A DNA stretch of 64,000 nucleotides from Blasia pusilla (lineage: Eukaryota > Marchantiophyta > Marchantiopsida > Blasiales): NCBI GenBank assembly GCA_050084515.1, contig CM114275.1:22568001-22632000 (forward strand), read 5' to 3'. Positions 24,481 through 35,463 of this stretch are shown piece by piece. A program made the position numbers and the translations under genes. Position 1 is the first letter of the stretch. Every line of letters starts with the position of its first letter. The notes beneath the pieces were generated by a model that was not told the DNA's origin, did not search any database, and saw only the letters and a list, made by a program, of their open reading frames with translations.

Positions 24481-26079
24481 TTACTTTGGAAATGGGGTAT
24501 TAGTTTATCATATAAGTATGCTTGTCATGTCGTCGCGAACAACTAAGTCTATGGTGCTCATATTAGTAGAGATCCAAAACGTGAGTAATGATCGTCGGTC
24601 CAAGGAGGAGAGACATAAGTGTGACTATTTAAAGTTGGAACTTAGTCGTAAGACTACAAACGGTCATGAGACTAACGCTGAGCAAGATGGGCACACACCT
24701 TGAGGCTAACATTAAGCAAGAAATGATGTAGCTACTTGCAGGATAAGAGTAAGGCAAGCAAGGTGGGGGAACCTCAAGCCAAGCTCCAAATCAAGATCAA
24801 AAAGTAAGGAATTCGAGAATAATTAAGAAGACAAGATGCCATGAGACTCATCACCAAACACAAAGGGCAACAAGACAACCATATATAAAATGCCAAACGA
24901 CAAGAGTCAAGACCAACGCTAGCCATGAGACACACAAAGCACGGTCTAAACTCCAATATATATTTGGGGAGTTACGAGTTGCAGAATCTGTAGGAAAACA
25001 ATGCTAAGCCACCTTGGGGTTTAACTAGCCAAGCGAGGGTCCGTGCGTTACCAACGTTTGGGTTGTGGATGGAAAATAGGGAAAATGAGATTCCCATGGA
25101 GAACTCCAAAAGTATCTAAAGGGTTGTGTACTCTATAGATACCTCCTACCCACTTAAGTCCATGAGCAAGGGATTAATTATGATGCATGTTTGGCCATAT
25201 TTTAGGTTTGAGCTAATTAAGGAATCATTTGGGATGTACCTTAAGGAATTAATCGATGCACTTTGGTAAAAGTAAGAGACTTGGGTAGATTTTTCAAAGC
25301 TTGGATAAGATGCCTCCAATGAAGCCTGATTAGCTTTTGGTGGCTTCTCGGCTATCAAGCATGCAACTAGTTGGATCTTTGAGACTCAACCCAGCCCAAG
25401 ACTTCTACTTGCAAAGCTCAAGGCTAGGTTGAGAGTGCTTCAAGGTGAAGGAAGGAGGAATAAAGGTTGGACTCTAAAATGCATGTTTTTCACCATATTT
25501 TCTACTATATGGAGAAGAGCTAGATTTACATGAATCCATTCATTGTGATGATAGAAAGGTTTCCAACCTCAAAAATCTAGTAGTACATATAAGAAAACAA
25601 GTAGAGACATTCAAATGTGTCATGCCCAAGGAATTTAAGAGACTCACTATTGCACTACATTGCCATACATTGAGATATGTGGCTACTTGAGGAGGAAAAA
25701 CTTGACTAATGATCTGTGTCACATCTTAGTAGTTGATAGGTAGAGATCTATCATGGCGACGACATAGAGAGCCAGCGGACATTCTCGAGTGTAACTTCGT
25801 CTCGAGGTGTTATATGAGGTTGAGGATAGGTCCGTTGTGTCAAGAACGTTGTTTGTGACGACTTTCCTATTGGGGTCTTTCACAGCCGGGTGACTTCTTG
25901 AGTAGATCACCCGCCCCTTGTTACCTGTGCGCGTAGGTTACCAAGAGGATTGCTATTTTTAGGGGAAGAGCCTTTTGGCTCTTCTTAAACCTATATATAG
26001 GAGAGAGATGGCCTTCCCAAGCCATCTTTCTCATGTAGGGCCGTTGGAGCACCTCTCTTGTTTGTGTGTGAGATAGGAC
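24481..26079. other. transposon-derived non-coding DNA, possible LTR around 25.7-26.05 kb
   Basis: No intact coding sequence. 24500-25600 has only short frames and no recognised domain. 25720-26060 is GC-richer, contains a promoter-like CTATATATAGGAGAGAG at about 25988-26004, and sits immediately before the gag/protease of the second gypsy copy. That is where a 5' LTR with its TATA box would be expected. I could not pair it with a 3' LTR by eye, so the LTR call is tentative. Confidence 0.35.
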
Positions 26080-28770
26080 CAGGGTGCTAGCGTGTGGATT
26101 CCTTGATAGCGCATGTGGACGAGGCTTGATATGCCAATGTAGACTGAGGAGTGGAGTTTTAGGCCAAGTGTGCCATTTTTACCACTCTTATTTTTCGCAG
26201 GATTCAACGGGTCGACGAGTAGGAGTAGACCCACATGTGCCCCAACATGCACCAGTACCACGAGAGTGGGCCGGTGAGCCAAGAGAGCAAGGTGGGTATC
26301 GCGAGCGGATGAGGCAACGGCCTGTATCGACATATGTTTCCCTGCAGGGACCAGAGTTGGCTAATTGGATGTGTGGTAGGCCACAAAGGCAGAGGGACTA
26401 CCCACAACATGGGAGAGGACCACGAGCACCTCCGATTTCTTAGGAGCCACAGAGGATGGCCCCACCACAGTTGCAGTGTGATCATTGTCATCGATATGGT
26501 CACACTAGGGATAGGTGTTTTGATCTTCCCTGAGCAATTCGTCCAGAGGTAGGTAGAGGGCCTGGGGGCAAGAGAGTTGGTGGAGATCGAGGAGTTGATG
26601 ACCGTGGTGGTAGAGTGCCATCACCAGTCATAGGAGATGGAGGATTGTGCACCGATCCGCTTCTGGTTTTATCGATAATTAGAGCAAAGGATTGCTACCA
26701 TGTGATGATCATGGTGAGTGATGGCACGGAGCCGAGAGTAATCGTATCAAGATACCGGGGAGGACTGTACGGGATTGAGGTTTATGTGCAGTGCGGCTCA
26801 GGTTGAGGCTACTACGGTGGTGACTCAGGGTGTTGCAAGAGTGACTAAGCCATTGAGAGGTGGGGTGGAGATTGACCCACATGAGGGGACCGATGGGCGG
26901 CAGGCCAGGGTTCCCCAATGTTCACATTGTCGGAGGCTCTAGATACACCGTTGATGGTGCCTCGACGACCAGTAGTATCCACAAGTGGGACAAGTGCGTC
27001 AACATCATGAGGAGTTGGAGAGATGACTCTTATGCCAGCTCGGGAGGAGCTAGTGTTGACCACGTTGTTGGAGGTGGCCACTAGGGTGAGCCAGGCTCCG
27101 TTGTTTTCCGCCATGGAGTTGGAAACTTTGGGAGTTGGACCAGCGGAGGTGTTCCGGCTGGCCGCCATATTATGTGAGCATGGAGAGGTGACTGCCTCTC
27201 GTTCAGAGGTTGTTAAGGAGGTGGTGGACTTGCCCTCGGAGTAGGAGCTCGGGGACGTTCCCCATTGAGTCATGGCATGCGGCGGCGGTGAAGTTGGTAG
27301 ATATGTGAGCTAGGCCAGCCATAGAGCGAGACATGATCATGATCACACTAGGTGTGGTGTTGTTGGATAACTGAGCAAGAGTGTTTTGCTTGGTTAGTCC
27401 CACAGGTACGGTGTACCATCCGCAACGCATCCAACTTGATTTAGGAGCGCAATCCTTGATGTTAGGGAAGGTGGTATGTTTGGCGTTGGGGTTGCGGGAA
27501 GACGACATTGAGCGTTGTGCATTCCAAATACAAACCTCTATTGGGGATGTATCACCCATGCACTACATGACTCGACAGGAGTTGGTGGTTAGACTCCAAC
27601 CAGAGCATGAGACGAAGAGTGCGATGGTGCACTCTCGGGCGATTACGATGTCAGCAGAGTCGTATGATGTATTGGTAGGGAGTACGATGTTGTATCCCCT
27701 TGGTTTTATTCTCAATTTTTGGGAGGAGATGGTTTCTTATTGGCTAGGGTGGTGATCAGGTGATGGATGGGTGAGCCATCTATCGGTGTTGTGTGTAGGG
27801 AGTAGTGGTGGTCGACCACGTGAGGATACGGTGACCAAGTTGGCAGCATTCACCGGTGGTGTTCGCTGATCTGGAGGATTTGGGGAGAGGAGCACACATG
27901 CAAAGGACATTCCCATAGCGGATAGTCCCACGAAGAGACATATCAAGGTGGGTGTCTCTTCCCATAGTGCAGAACTTCCTAATTTTTTTGGGGATGATCG
28001 TTGAGATAAGTGGAGTGTAGATGAGCTCGGGAGGCACGCGTGGAGCCATGCCTATGTTTGGAGCAGGGTACGTGAGTGTTAGATCTCTTCGGAGGGATCA
28101 ACATGATGGATCGTTGCACTGTGGCAGTGTTGCGGGGACGACGGCATCGATGGTGCTAGATGTGTATAGGATAGTAGATCATGGCAGGTACATAGGGGTT
28201 TACTATCTAGAGTTAAGGGGGGCCCAACTGCCAACTAGGGGGTGCGGTTGTGGGATCTTGATATATATGTATGTGTTGTTTGTTGTTTGGTTTATGGATG
28301 GATTGACACATGTGTTGGGAAGATCGGTGTTGTGTGGTGTGTAGATGTGATCAGCAATATGGGTTGTGTAGCGATGTGTATGGGCACGACATCCGAAAGT
28401 TTCATCATGAGACTATGTCTACTTGTAGTAGATGGATTGACCACATTAGATGTTATAATAGAGCACATCTTTCTAAGGATATGTGAGGTGTTGTCAATAG
28501 GCATTCTCGTGTAAGAATAACATTATGGTATGGTTTGGAAGGATCGTTTACGCAACTATCCGCCAGGAGAACTTCACATAAATGGGAAAGTGAATTGAAG
28601 TGTAGAAGTGGTACCTACAAGCTTATAGTGCATATTTTTGGATAGTCTAGAGATGTGGGCATCATGCTAGTATGTGATGGGTGTTTGAGAGGATAGCACA
28701 TACCATATTTAACTCCACCTCTTGCTAGGGTTCCTTGAGGATAATGGATATACTCTAGATGTACATATGG
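26080..28770 (+). pseudogene. rearranged second copy of the DNMT-gypsy (gag knuckle, protease, motif I, PHD remnant)
   Basis: A partial, broken copy of the 31.4-38.5 kb element. Present in order: a gag tail with a CCHC zinc knuckle CDHCHRYGHTRDRC near 26480-26521; a protease (27381-27755) whose active site reads D-L-G at 27438-27446 in place of D-S-G; linker sequence equivalent to 33780-34180; a motif I remnant (AGTGTTAGATCTCTTCGGAGGG, about 28076-28097); then a jump to polypurine/LTR-like sequence (28180-28250); then integrase tail and PHD remnant (about 28388-28760, equivalent to 38130-38527) with MLVCDGC preserved but later zinc ligands lost. Reverse transcriptase, RNase H and the integrase core are absent. 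It was therefore deleted and rearranged after insertion. Confidence 0.8.
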
Positions 28771-30957
28771 TGGGTAGTTATAGATCTAGACTTGTTGGAG
28801 TCATATGGATAATAAGGAGATGTGTCACGTCTTTTAGGATAGATCGGTGAAATCTAATAGAGCGCCTTCATGAGTAGTGGAGGACACGCCCACTAGGTCG
28901 AGGATGACCTGCTGAGGCCTTTGGAAACCTGAGATAACAGGTTTCCCCTTCGTTTCCGCTCATTTGGAGCCATATTGAGAAACTTACTATTTTAGGTAAG
29001 TACCATTTTGAGTATATGATCGAGTTACTATTTTTGGTAAGTGGCCCTTGACCTCCTACATCAGGTCAAGAGCCAAGGAGGTGACTTGGGAGAATAGGTT
29101 ACCATGGAGAGAGCTTGGGAGAGGGGAGGGGTATACCTCAAGGAGAGAGAGCTTGAGAGCTCATTCTCTCTTTGTTGAACCTCTTGGCATGAGGCGGCGG
29201 AGCTATGGTACCTTGCCTTGTGAGTGTAACCCAACTTTCATTAGGAGAGTGGGTTTGGTTTGACATGAGAGAGAGTGCACACCTTTGAGAGCTATGGTTG
29301 AGATGGTGGAGAGAGAGATTGGATCTTACTTTACAAAGAGAGAATGAGAGAATGAGAGAGTGAGAGAGCTTCATGGGGGAGCTCGCAAGTCACTCGCTGT
29401 TTTTGCAGGTTGGGGACCGTGTTCTCCATTCAGCGGCTCATGGGAGTGCTCACCGGAGCAAGGACTGCTTTCATTATTCTTTGCATTTGCCAATTTTTCG
29501 TGTGGAAGAGTGGCGCGCGGAAGCGCTGCCCAATTTCTGATAGGGATTGAGTATGGGGGCGGGTTGCCCCATGCTGGTGCTCTCGGGAGCACCATGTAGC
29601 TTGCTGATTTGTATTTTTACAGATGTTACATTTTCGTTGGGAGAAATCAGCGCGGGAGCGCTGCCAAATTTTGTGTAGGAGAAAGAGACATTGGGCTTTA
29701 CAACAGTCCCTGTCTGTTCTTACTGAAATGTCCAATTCTAAATATTTTTTCATGCTGGCGTAGATCGTGAATCTGTGCACGCTGTGCAACAAAAAATGCA
29801 GAATTTGGAGTTGCGAGCAAAATGTTATGGTCAATCTTGTAAAGCTGCCATTGCTAGGCAATTTTTAAGGTTAAATTGTGCAAACCGTAAATCAGCCGCC
29901 ACACCGGCGCCGGCGGCCGTCGCCATCATAGTCACCATCAATGGTCAACCGTCACAATCAATGGTCAACCATCACCTTCATCGGTCGGCCGTCACCATCA
30001 GCGGTCAACCGTCACTATCAACGGTCCACCGTCCATTGTCCACCCTTTGGGTGCCATTGCCGCCATTACGGAGTGGATGGTCTTCCACGACGTTCGTTGA
30101 TTCCTTGACTTGCGTCGCCACCACGTACTTTGTTTTGGCCGCCACCGTCATCGCAGTTTCTTCATCAACCAGTGATGGCAGATGACCTTTGGTTATGGTG
30201 TTTGAGTTTTGATTTCATGCTGCTATGTTGTGATTGGTAGCCGCTCGACGACGATCGAGTATCGTGCCGTGACGCCTGTAGCCGCAACGCACCACCGATT
30301 GCCGCGCCGTGCCGCTTATGGCCGCACCGCACCGTCTCGATCGCGGAGCCACACCGTCATTGTGGAGCAGAGTGTGGGATTATTATTGATTGAGGAGGGT
30401 ATGCCGCCGAGTGCCGCATCCCACCATCGAGGGCCGTGCCGTTTGTAGCCGCCGCCGTCGTCGCCGCAACGCCGCACCGTTCCGCTGGGACCGCACTGTC
30501 TATCGAGGAAGTTTTGAGCAGCATCAATACGGGAGGAGTATGACTTGCTGATTGGAGGAGTTGTCTCCACGATTGAGTTGGGGTCGAGATTTGTAGTTGC
30601 TGAGGAGCGACATTGACATGTGTTCAGGTTACCCATTCTGGTCCTTTACCCTACACGTGTGAGGGATTCTGGGATTTATTTGGGGATATTGGGTGTGTGG
30701 ATGTTGAGAGCATCATTTATGTATGTGGTTTAGGGGACATAGACCTGTGTGGGATGTCCGGAGTTGAGGGTAGGTTGTCGATGAGATGATAGCGTGGTCG
30801 ATTTGCCGCACCACGCCGCGTGTTGCCGCACGTTACACGTCTCGGGGGAGAGAGTGTAGGTCGAGTGCCGCATGTTTGGGATGAGTGATTGAGGGATTCC
30901 TCTCGAGGTTCAGAGTGATCAGGTGAGAGGGGCACGAAGGTCATCACGGAGTCCGTT
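28771..30957. other. probable leader / LTR region of the main gypsy element
   Basis: No domain recognised. 29050-29380 is rich in GAGAG repeats, with an (AATGAGAG)n-like run at 29336-29368. 29500-29690 has two GCGCGGAAGCGCTGCC-like words (29514-29533 and 29650-29670), and 30230-30500 is a GC-rich stretch of repeated GCCGC/GCACCG words. Reading frames of up to 136 codons here are low complexity and unsupported. Position directly 5' of gag suggests the 5' LTR and untranslated leader; primer-binding site not identified. Confidence 0.4.
29931..30035 (+). repeat. 20-bp minisatellite, about five units
   Basis: Tandem array with consensus GTCACCATCAATGGTCAACC. Five units can be read in a row with one to five differences each (CACAATCAATGGTC, CACCTTCATCGGTC, CACCATCAGCGGTC, CACTATCAACGGTC). 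It lies in the presumed leader of the gypsy element, before a GC-rich block. No coding role is evident. Confidence 0.85.
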
Positions 30958-31625
30958 CGGGACTTTGAAAGGCGAGGTGGTGAACCCGAGAGTAGCTCTA
31001 GAGGTTTTACGCGGAGTGGCGCGAGGTTCAGAGGGTCTCCACGTGAGGGGGGTCGTGTCATCATCGACAAGGGGAGGGTGTAGAGGAGTTTGTGAGCACA
31101 TCGCCACACGAGAGTGGTCCTACCAGGTTGGGTGTACGAGATGGACGACCGAGGTAGAAGACCGCGTGAGGTTTTGTGAGGCACGATTGAGTTACTGCGA
31201 TTTTATAGCAAAGTTTAGGAGTTGGTGCGACCACGGGCCACGAACTCTAGAGAGTTCAACCCATTTACAGCATGGAATGGTATATTCCAGGACTTTGAAA
31301 GGCGAGGTGGTGAACCCGAGAGTAGCTCTAGAGGTTTTACGCGGAGTGGCGCGAGGTTCAGAGGGTCTCCACGACCGTCGTGTCATCGTTGACAAGGGGA
31401 GGGTGTAGAGGAGTTTGTGAGCACATCGCCACACGTTGTGAGTGGTCCTACCAGTTGGGTGTACGAGATGGACGACCGAGGTAGAAGACCGCGTAGGTTT
31501 TCAGGTGCAGTAGGCACGATTGAGTTGCACGATTTTATAGCAAAGTTTAGGAGTTGGTGCGACTCCCAACGGGCCACGAACTCTAGAGAGTTCAACCCAT
31601 TTACAGCATGGAATGGTATATTCCA
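30958..31625 (+). repeat. two tandem 330-bp units at the start of gag
   Basis: The unit beginning GGGACTTTGAAAGGCGAGGT at about 30958 recurs at about 31288, period 330 bp. Both contain CTCTAGAGGTTTTACGCGG, GACAAGGGGAGGGTGTAGAG, GGGTGTACGAGATGGACGAC and CCATTTACAGCATGGAATGG. The units differ by small deletions (for example TGAGGGGGG in unit 1). The second runs straight into the gag reading frame, the first is out of frame. It is either a true duplication in the element or a product of its mobilisation. Confidence 0.9.
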
Positions 31626-32562
31626 GCATTTAGAGGGGGCGCCCATGGACGATTACCATGAGTTCTCTCAGAGATATGCATGTGAGATCGAGGCGTGGAG
31701 GCTCTACTATGACCCACATTATGTGTCATGGACGGAGCCATTCCCAGATGAGGAGGAGGAGTCAGGAGAGGCTACTGCCTCTTCCACTAGTGACATTTTA
31801 GGAGGAGTCACTCGCACGGGAGCAGTTGCAACGTCTAGTCGGGTTCGTCCCAGGTTCAACCCTGTGGTTGAGTTCTTTGTTGAGTTGAGGGCGAGCTACC
31901 AGGGGGTACGGACGGAGAAGTTGGGGAGCATCCACGACTTCCAGAGGCGCCCGGGTGAGAGTTTGCGTGAGGCTTACACTCGCTTGCGCCGGTTGATCAA
32001 CGTCACTCAGGGGGTGACAGAGGCTCAAGCTATCCAGTCATAGTACGCGATGCTGGACCGGACCCTGCGGACACGGGTGCGGGAGGGGGTGCTTCTTATG
32101 AAGACCTCCCCTACGTTGAGAGATGTTTTTAGGACCGGTGAGAACATTGAGCGCAACATGGCGGAGGAGAGCGTAGCCACCATGGGTTCTGGGCGAGAGC
32201 AATCACGATTGTCTGCACCACCTGTGCAGCAACGTGGACTCCGAGATAGGTCGACTGAGGCACCACGAGCTCAGGGAGGATACCGGGATGCCGTGCCCAC
32301 GAGAGACTGCGCCTTCATATGCGGCAAAGAAAGCGGCCGCCTACTATTACTTGTTGATCATGTGGTGGAGCCCATCATCAACGCGATTGCACTCGTTAGG
32401 GTCATGGACGTGTGCCTCAGCATGGAGGAGGAGATGGTGCTGCACCAGGAGGTTATCAGTGTGATTATTGTCAGAGGTATGGTCATACACGCGCCAGGTG
32501 TTTTAGTTTACATCCTGACTTACGTCCGGACCGAGGGCCAGAGAGGGCACCAGAGCGAGTAG
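31417..32562 (+). pseudogene. gypsy gag: capsid region and CCHC zinc knuckle
   Basis: The frame 31417-32043 reads a retrotransposon gag: FIAKFRSWCD, then a capsid-type block with RRPGESLREAYTRLRRLI and VTQGVTEAQAIQ, broken by a TAG at 32041 where a tryptophan codon is expected, and resuming in the same frame from 32050 (YAMLDRTLRTRVREG). The knuckle CDYCQRYGHTRARC, CX2CX4HX4C, lies at 32460-32501 in a shifted frame. Gag would form the particle and bind the RNA. The first 50 codons come from the second 330-bp tandem unit, so the true start is uncertain. Confidence 0.85.
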
Positions 32563-33247
32563 CCGGTCCGGGTGGGCCTAGAGATCGTGCACCAGGTGGT
32601 CCCGTTGGGGGACGAGGAGCTGGAGTTTCCCGACATGGTGGTGGAGCTGCCCGTGGAGGAGGTAGAGTACCACCACCTAGACGCGCCGAGGGAGATGCCG
32701 GACGTGAGGCAAGGATGGCTGCTAGATACAGCAACTACAGGAGCAGATTGCCGCTATGGCATTGAGGTTACCCGATGCCGGATCCGTGGCATCGACATCA
32801 TATGGAGCAGCCAGAGATCTGGAGGATCCTGGATGGATGTGCGGGGTTGCCCAAATGGAGGCCGCCGCAGTTGTGACGCGTGGAGCAGCCGCAGAGTTGG
32901 ATCCACAACGAGGGGAAGCCAAAAGACATACTAGGCTTCCTCAGTCTTTCACGTTGTCCGAAGCTATGAGGATCCCATCGATGGGTCCTCATCAAAGTTC
33001 TTGGAGAGTTGGTAATGTTGTTGGTGTGCAGGCATGGAGGGCAATGGGAGAAGCGAGTGCGACGACTCCTATTTTTGATGCTCAGGAGGGGCATGTGTCG
33101 AGCACGTTGTTGGGGGCGGCCACCGTTGTGTACCGCACTCCTTTATTTTTCGCTTCGATGTTGTGACGTTGGGGTACGCCCGCCGAGGCTTTTTGGCTGG
33201 CCGCTTCACTATGTGAGCGAGTTGGAGTTCCTGCATCACGTTCAGAG

Positions 33248-33780
33248 GTGATTGCAGAGGAGGTGATGGACCCGCCCTTGGAGCGGATGCTCGGGCCGTC
33301 CACGTCAAATTCATGGCAGGCTGCGGTTGCTAGGATGGCGGAGATGCCCGCTAGACCCGCGATAGAGCGTGCCATGGCTTCTCCTGGTGTTGTGTTGCTG
33401 GATAACCAAGGAGAGGTCTTCCATTTGGTGAGTCCTGGAGGTAGAGCTTTTAGTCCGCAGCGCGTCTTGTTGGATTCAGGAGCGCAACCCTTGATGTTGG
33501 GGAAAGCGTCATTCAGAGGATTGGGCTTGACGAGAGCCGATGTGGAGTGTTGTCCATTTCGGATACAAACATCCTTGGGTGGAGCGAGTACCACACAATA
33601 TATCACCCGACAGGAGGTCGTGGTGAGGATTCTCCCGAGACATCCTACAGATGAGTCCGTGGTGCGCGCAGAGGCGATAGTGACTGATGTTGAGTCCTAC
33701 GACATCTTGGTTGGTGGAGCAGTGTTATACCCGATGGAGTTTTCCCTGGATTACTGGGAGGAGTCGGCGCCCCAGACCAG
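33248..33780 (+). pseudogene. gypsy aspartic protease
   Basis: Retropepsin-like domain with the catalytic D-S-G at 33473-33481 (LLDSGAQPLMLG), preceded by RAFSPQRV and followed by TRQEVVVRI and SYDILVGGAVLYPM. The dimeric protease would process the Gag-Pol polyprotein. The frame stays open from 33248 through the motif I region of the methyltransferase to 34273, so protease and methyltransferase were evidently parts of one polyprotein. This is the longest intact reading frame of the element. Confidence 0.88.
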
Positions 33781-34149
33781 GATGGGCGGTGATGGGCGCC
33801 TTAGCTCATTACCCGTTCGATTCAGTGCGATGATCGAGCAACGGCCAGGAGAGATGGCTACCTTAGCAGCATTTAGCAGTGCCATCACTTGGCGTAGTGA
33901 TTTGATTGAGGGACATGTCCATGCAGAGGATACTCCCGTTCCTGACATTTCTATGGAGAGGAGTGTTATGGTAGCTGCATCATTCCGTGGAGAGAGAGGT
34001 GTTTGTGGGGCTCGATTGAGGAGCTTCAACGATTGGCAGATGAGCACGCGTGCGGTTGGCGTGGAGCGAGGCGTTTGCACAGAGCGTGGACGGGTCCGAG
34101 GAACCCGAGGTAGTAGGGAGTGCTACGATGACACCCTTGGATACCACAC

Positions 34150-35130
34150 CCATTGTGTGGTGTACCCGGAGGAGGGTATTCGAGTGTTAAATCTCTTTGG
34201 AGGGATTAGCACCGGGTTAGCGTTGTTTTGCAGTAAGAGTGCGAGTCAAAGAAGCACTGTATGTGGAGAGTGATGATGTTGGCGAGGCGCCTCACTACGA
34301 CATGTGGCGCAATTACGCCCACGTTTTCCCGACTTATTATGCAAGGTCCGCAGATCTACGGGTACCAGAGTTCCCTATCGAGGGATATTTTGTTGTTGGG
34401 GGCGCAGGACTTAGAGCGGGTAGGGACCATTGATTTGGTCATTTCGGTTGGCCATGTCGAGCCAATCAAGTCGGACGAGGCAAAGGGGTTGGCTGACACT
34501 CGGTCTAGGTTGTTTTGGGAGATGTTGAGGGTCTTACGGCAGTTGCAGGAGCACCACTCTCGTTTTCCAGCCTACATTCAGAAGAATGTGCCGATCTTAG
34601 GAGACTCCATGTCACAGGTCGTGACGTGTGCTCATCACGTGCGTGCCTAGATCGGCCCAGCAGTGTTCTTGGATGCGGCGAGTGTAGGTTCTAGAGCCCA
34701 TCGCCCGCGTCTATTGTGGACCAACTTGATGCCCCATGCGGTGTTATGAAGAGCGTATGCGAGAGTGGAGCGCCCCTTCCCTTTGTTAGTGGATTCCATT
34801 CTGGATCCAGGTCATCGATCACATGCAGTGAGGCACGATGATCAACCACCGCTGATTGTGGTCAACAGGGTAGGCAGGCCGCGGGCAGCCTTGCCCACGT
34901 TTGTGAGTTTTCCCGCTTCCTATGCATACAAGGAGGCCGGTCCTGGCTTGGTTTGGGATGACCAGGTTCAGCGGTTGGTGGAGCCCAACGCCTACGAGAG
35001 AGAGCGAGCGATGGGATTTCCCAAAGGAGTGACGGCAGTACCATCAATGTCACAGGCATAACAACGCCATGTCTTGGGTCAGGCAATGGACCGGAACTGC
35101 TTGACATGGATCCTCAGCTTGGGAGTGGCT
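34150..35130 (+). pseudogene. C5-cytosine DNA methyltransferase domain captured by the gypsy element
   Basis: Reads as a DNMT from motif I to motif X. Motif I (S-adenosylmethionine binding) is VLNLFGGISTGLA at 34184-34222. After a frame change comes YVESDD (motif II region, about 34260-34277) and a target-approach segment. Then IDLVI at about 34429 and, in another frame, G-W-P-C with the catalytic Cys codon at 34455-34457 (motif IV). GLADTRSRLFWEMLR follows, then KNV at 34582-34590 (motif VI; ENV expected), RPRLLWTN (motif VIII), ERERAMGFPKG (motif IX) and LGQAMDRNCLTW (motif X). From 34489 to 35117 one frame holds, broken only by stops at 34648, 34747 and 35059. The lack of permutation and the motif IX/X wording recall DNMT3-type enzymes; the exact clade cannot be set by eye. 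Role would be methylation of cytosines in element or host DNA. This copy is inactive. Confidence 0.87.
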
Positions 35131-35463
35131 GAGCAGCGTCGTATGAGATCGCGACAGATCACAGCGGTTGCGTTGGTGAGCCCCATGCCTACCGAGATGG
35201 TGGAGGCAGTGGCTGGGGGCGAGACCCGAGGAGATCTACACACCGAGGGAGATCGGGAGAGACACCCTTGGACTTCTTGGGATGTTTTGAAGGTACGCAA
35301 GGAGATGGTAGCCACAGCATCGAGGGTGGTTTCGGGCACTGCACGTTGAGGAGATCAGAGTTTGCAGTTGGCTGCAGAAGAGCGGCCGAGTGTTGTTGTT
35401 CGAGACGGGGTTGCACCATAGCAACCACCGATACCCGCGCCGGAGAGTCCTACCGTAGTCACG

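Noticed and set aside
30209-30448. Frames in the GC-rich GCCGC/GCACCG block
   Set aside because: Composition-driven absence of stops; overlapping frames on both strands; presumed retrotransposon leader.
32798-33606. Minus-strand frames of 98-174 codons opposite the gypsy gag/protease
   Set aside because: Shadow of the GC-rich plus-strand coding sequence; no similarity of their own.
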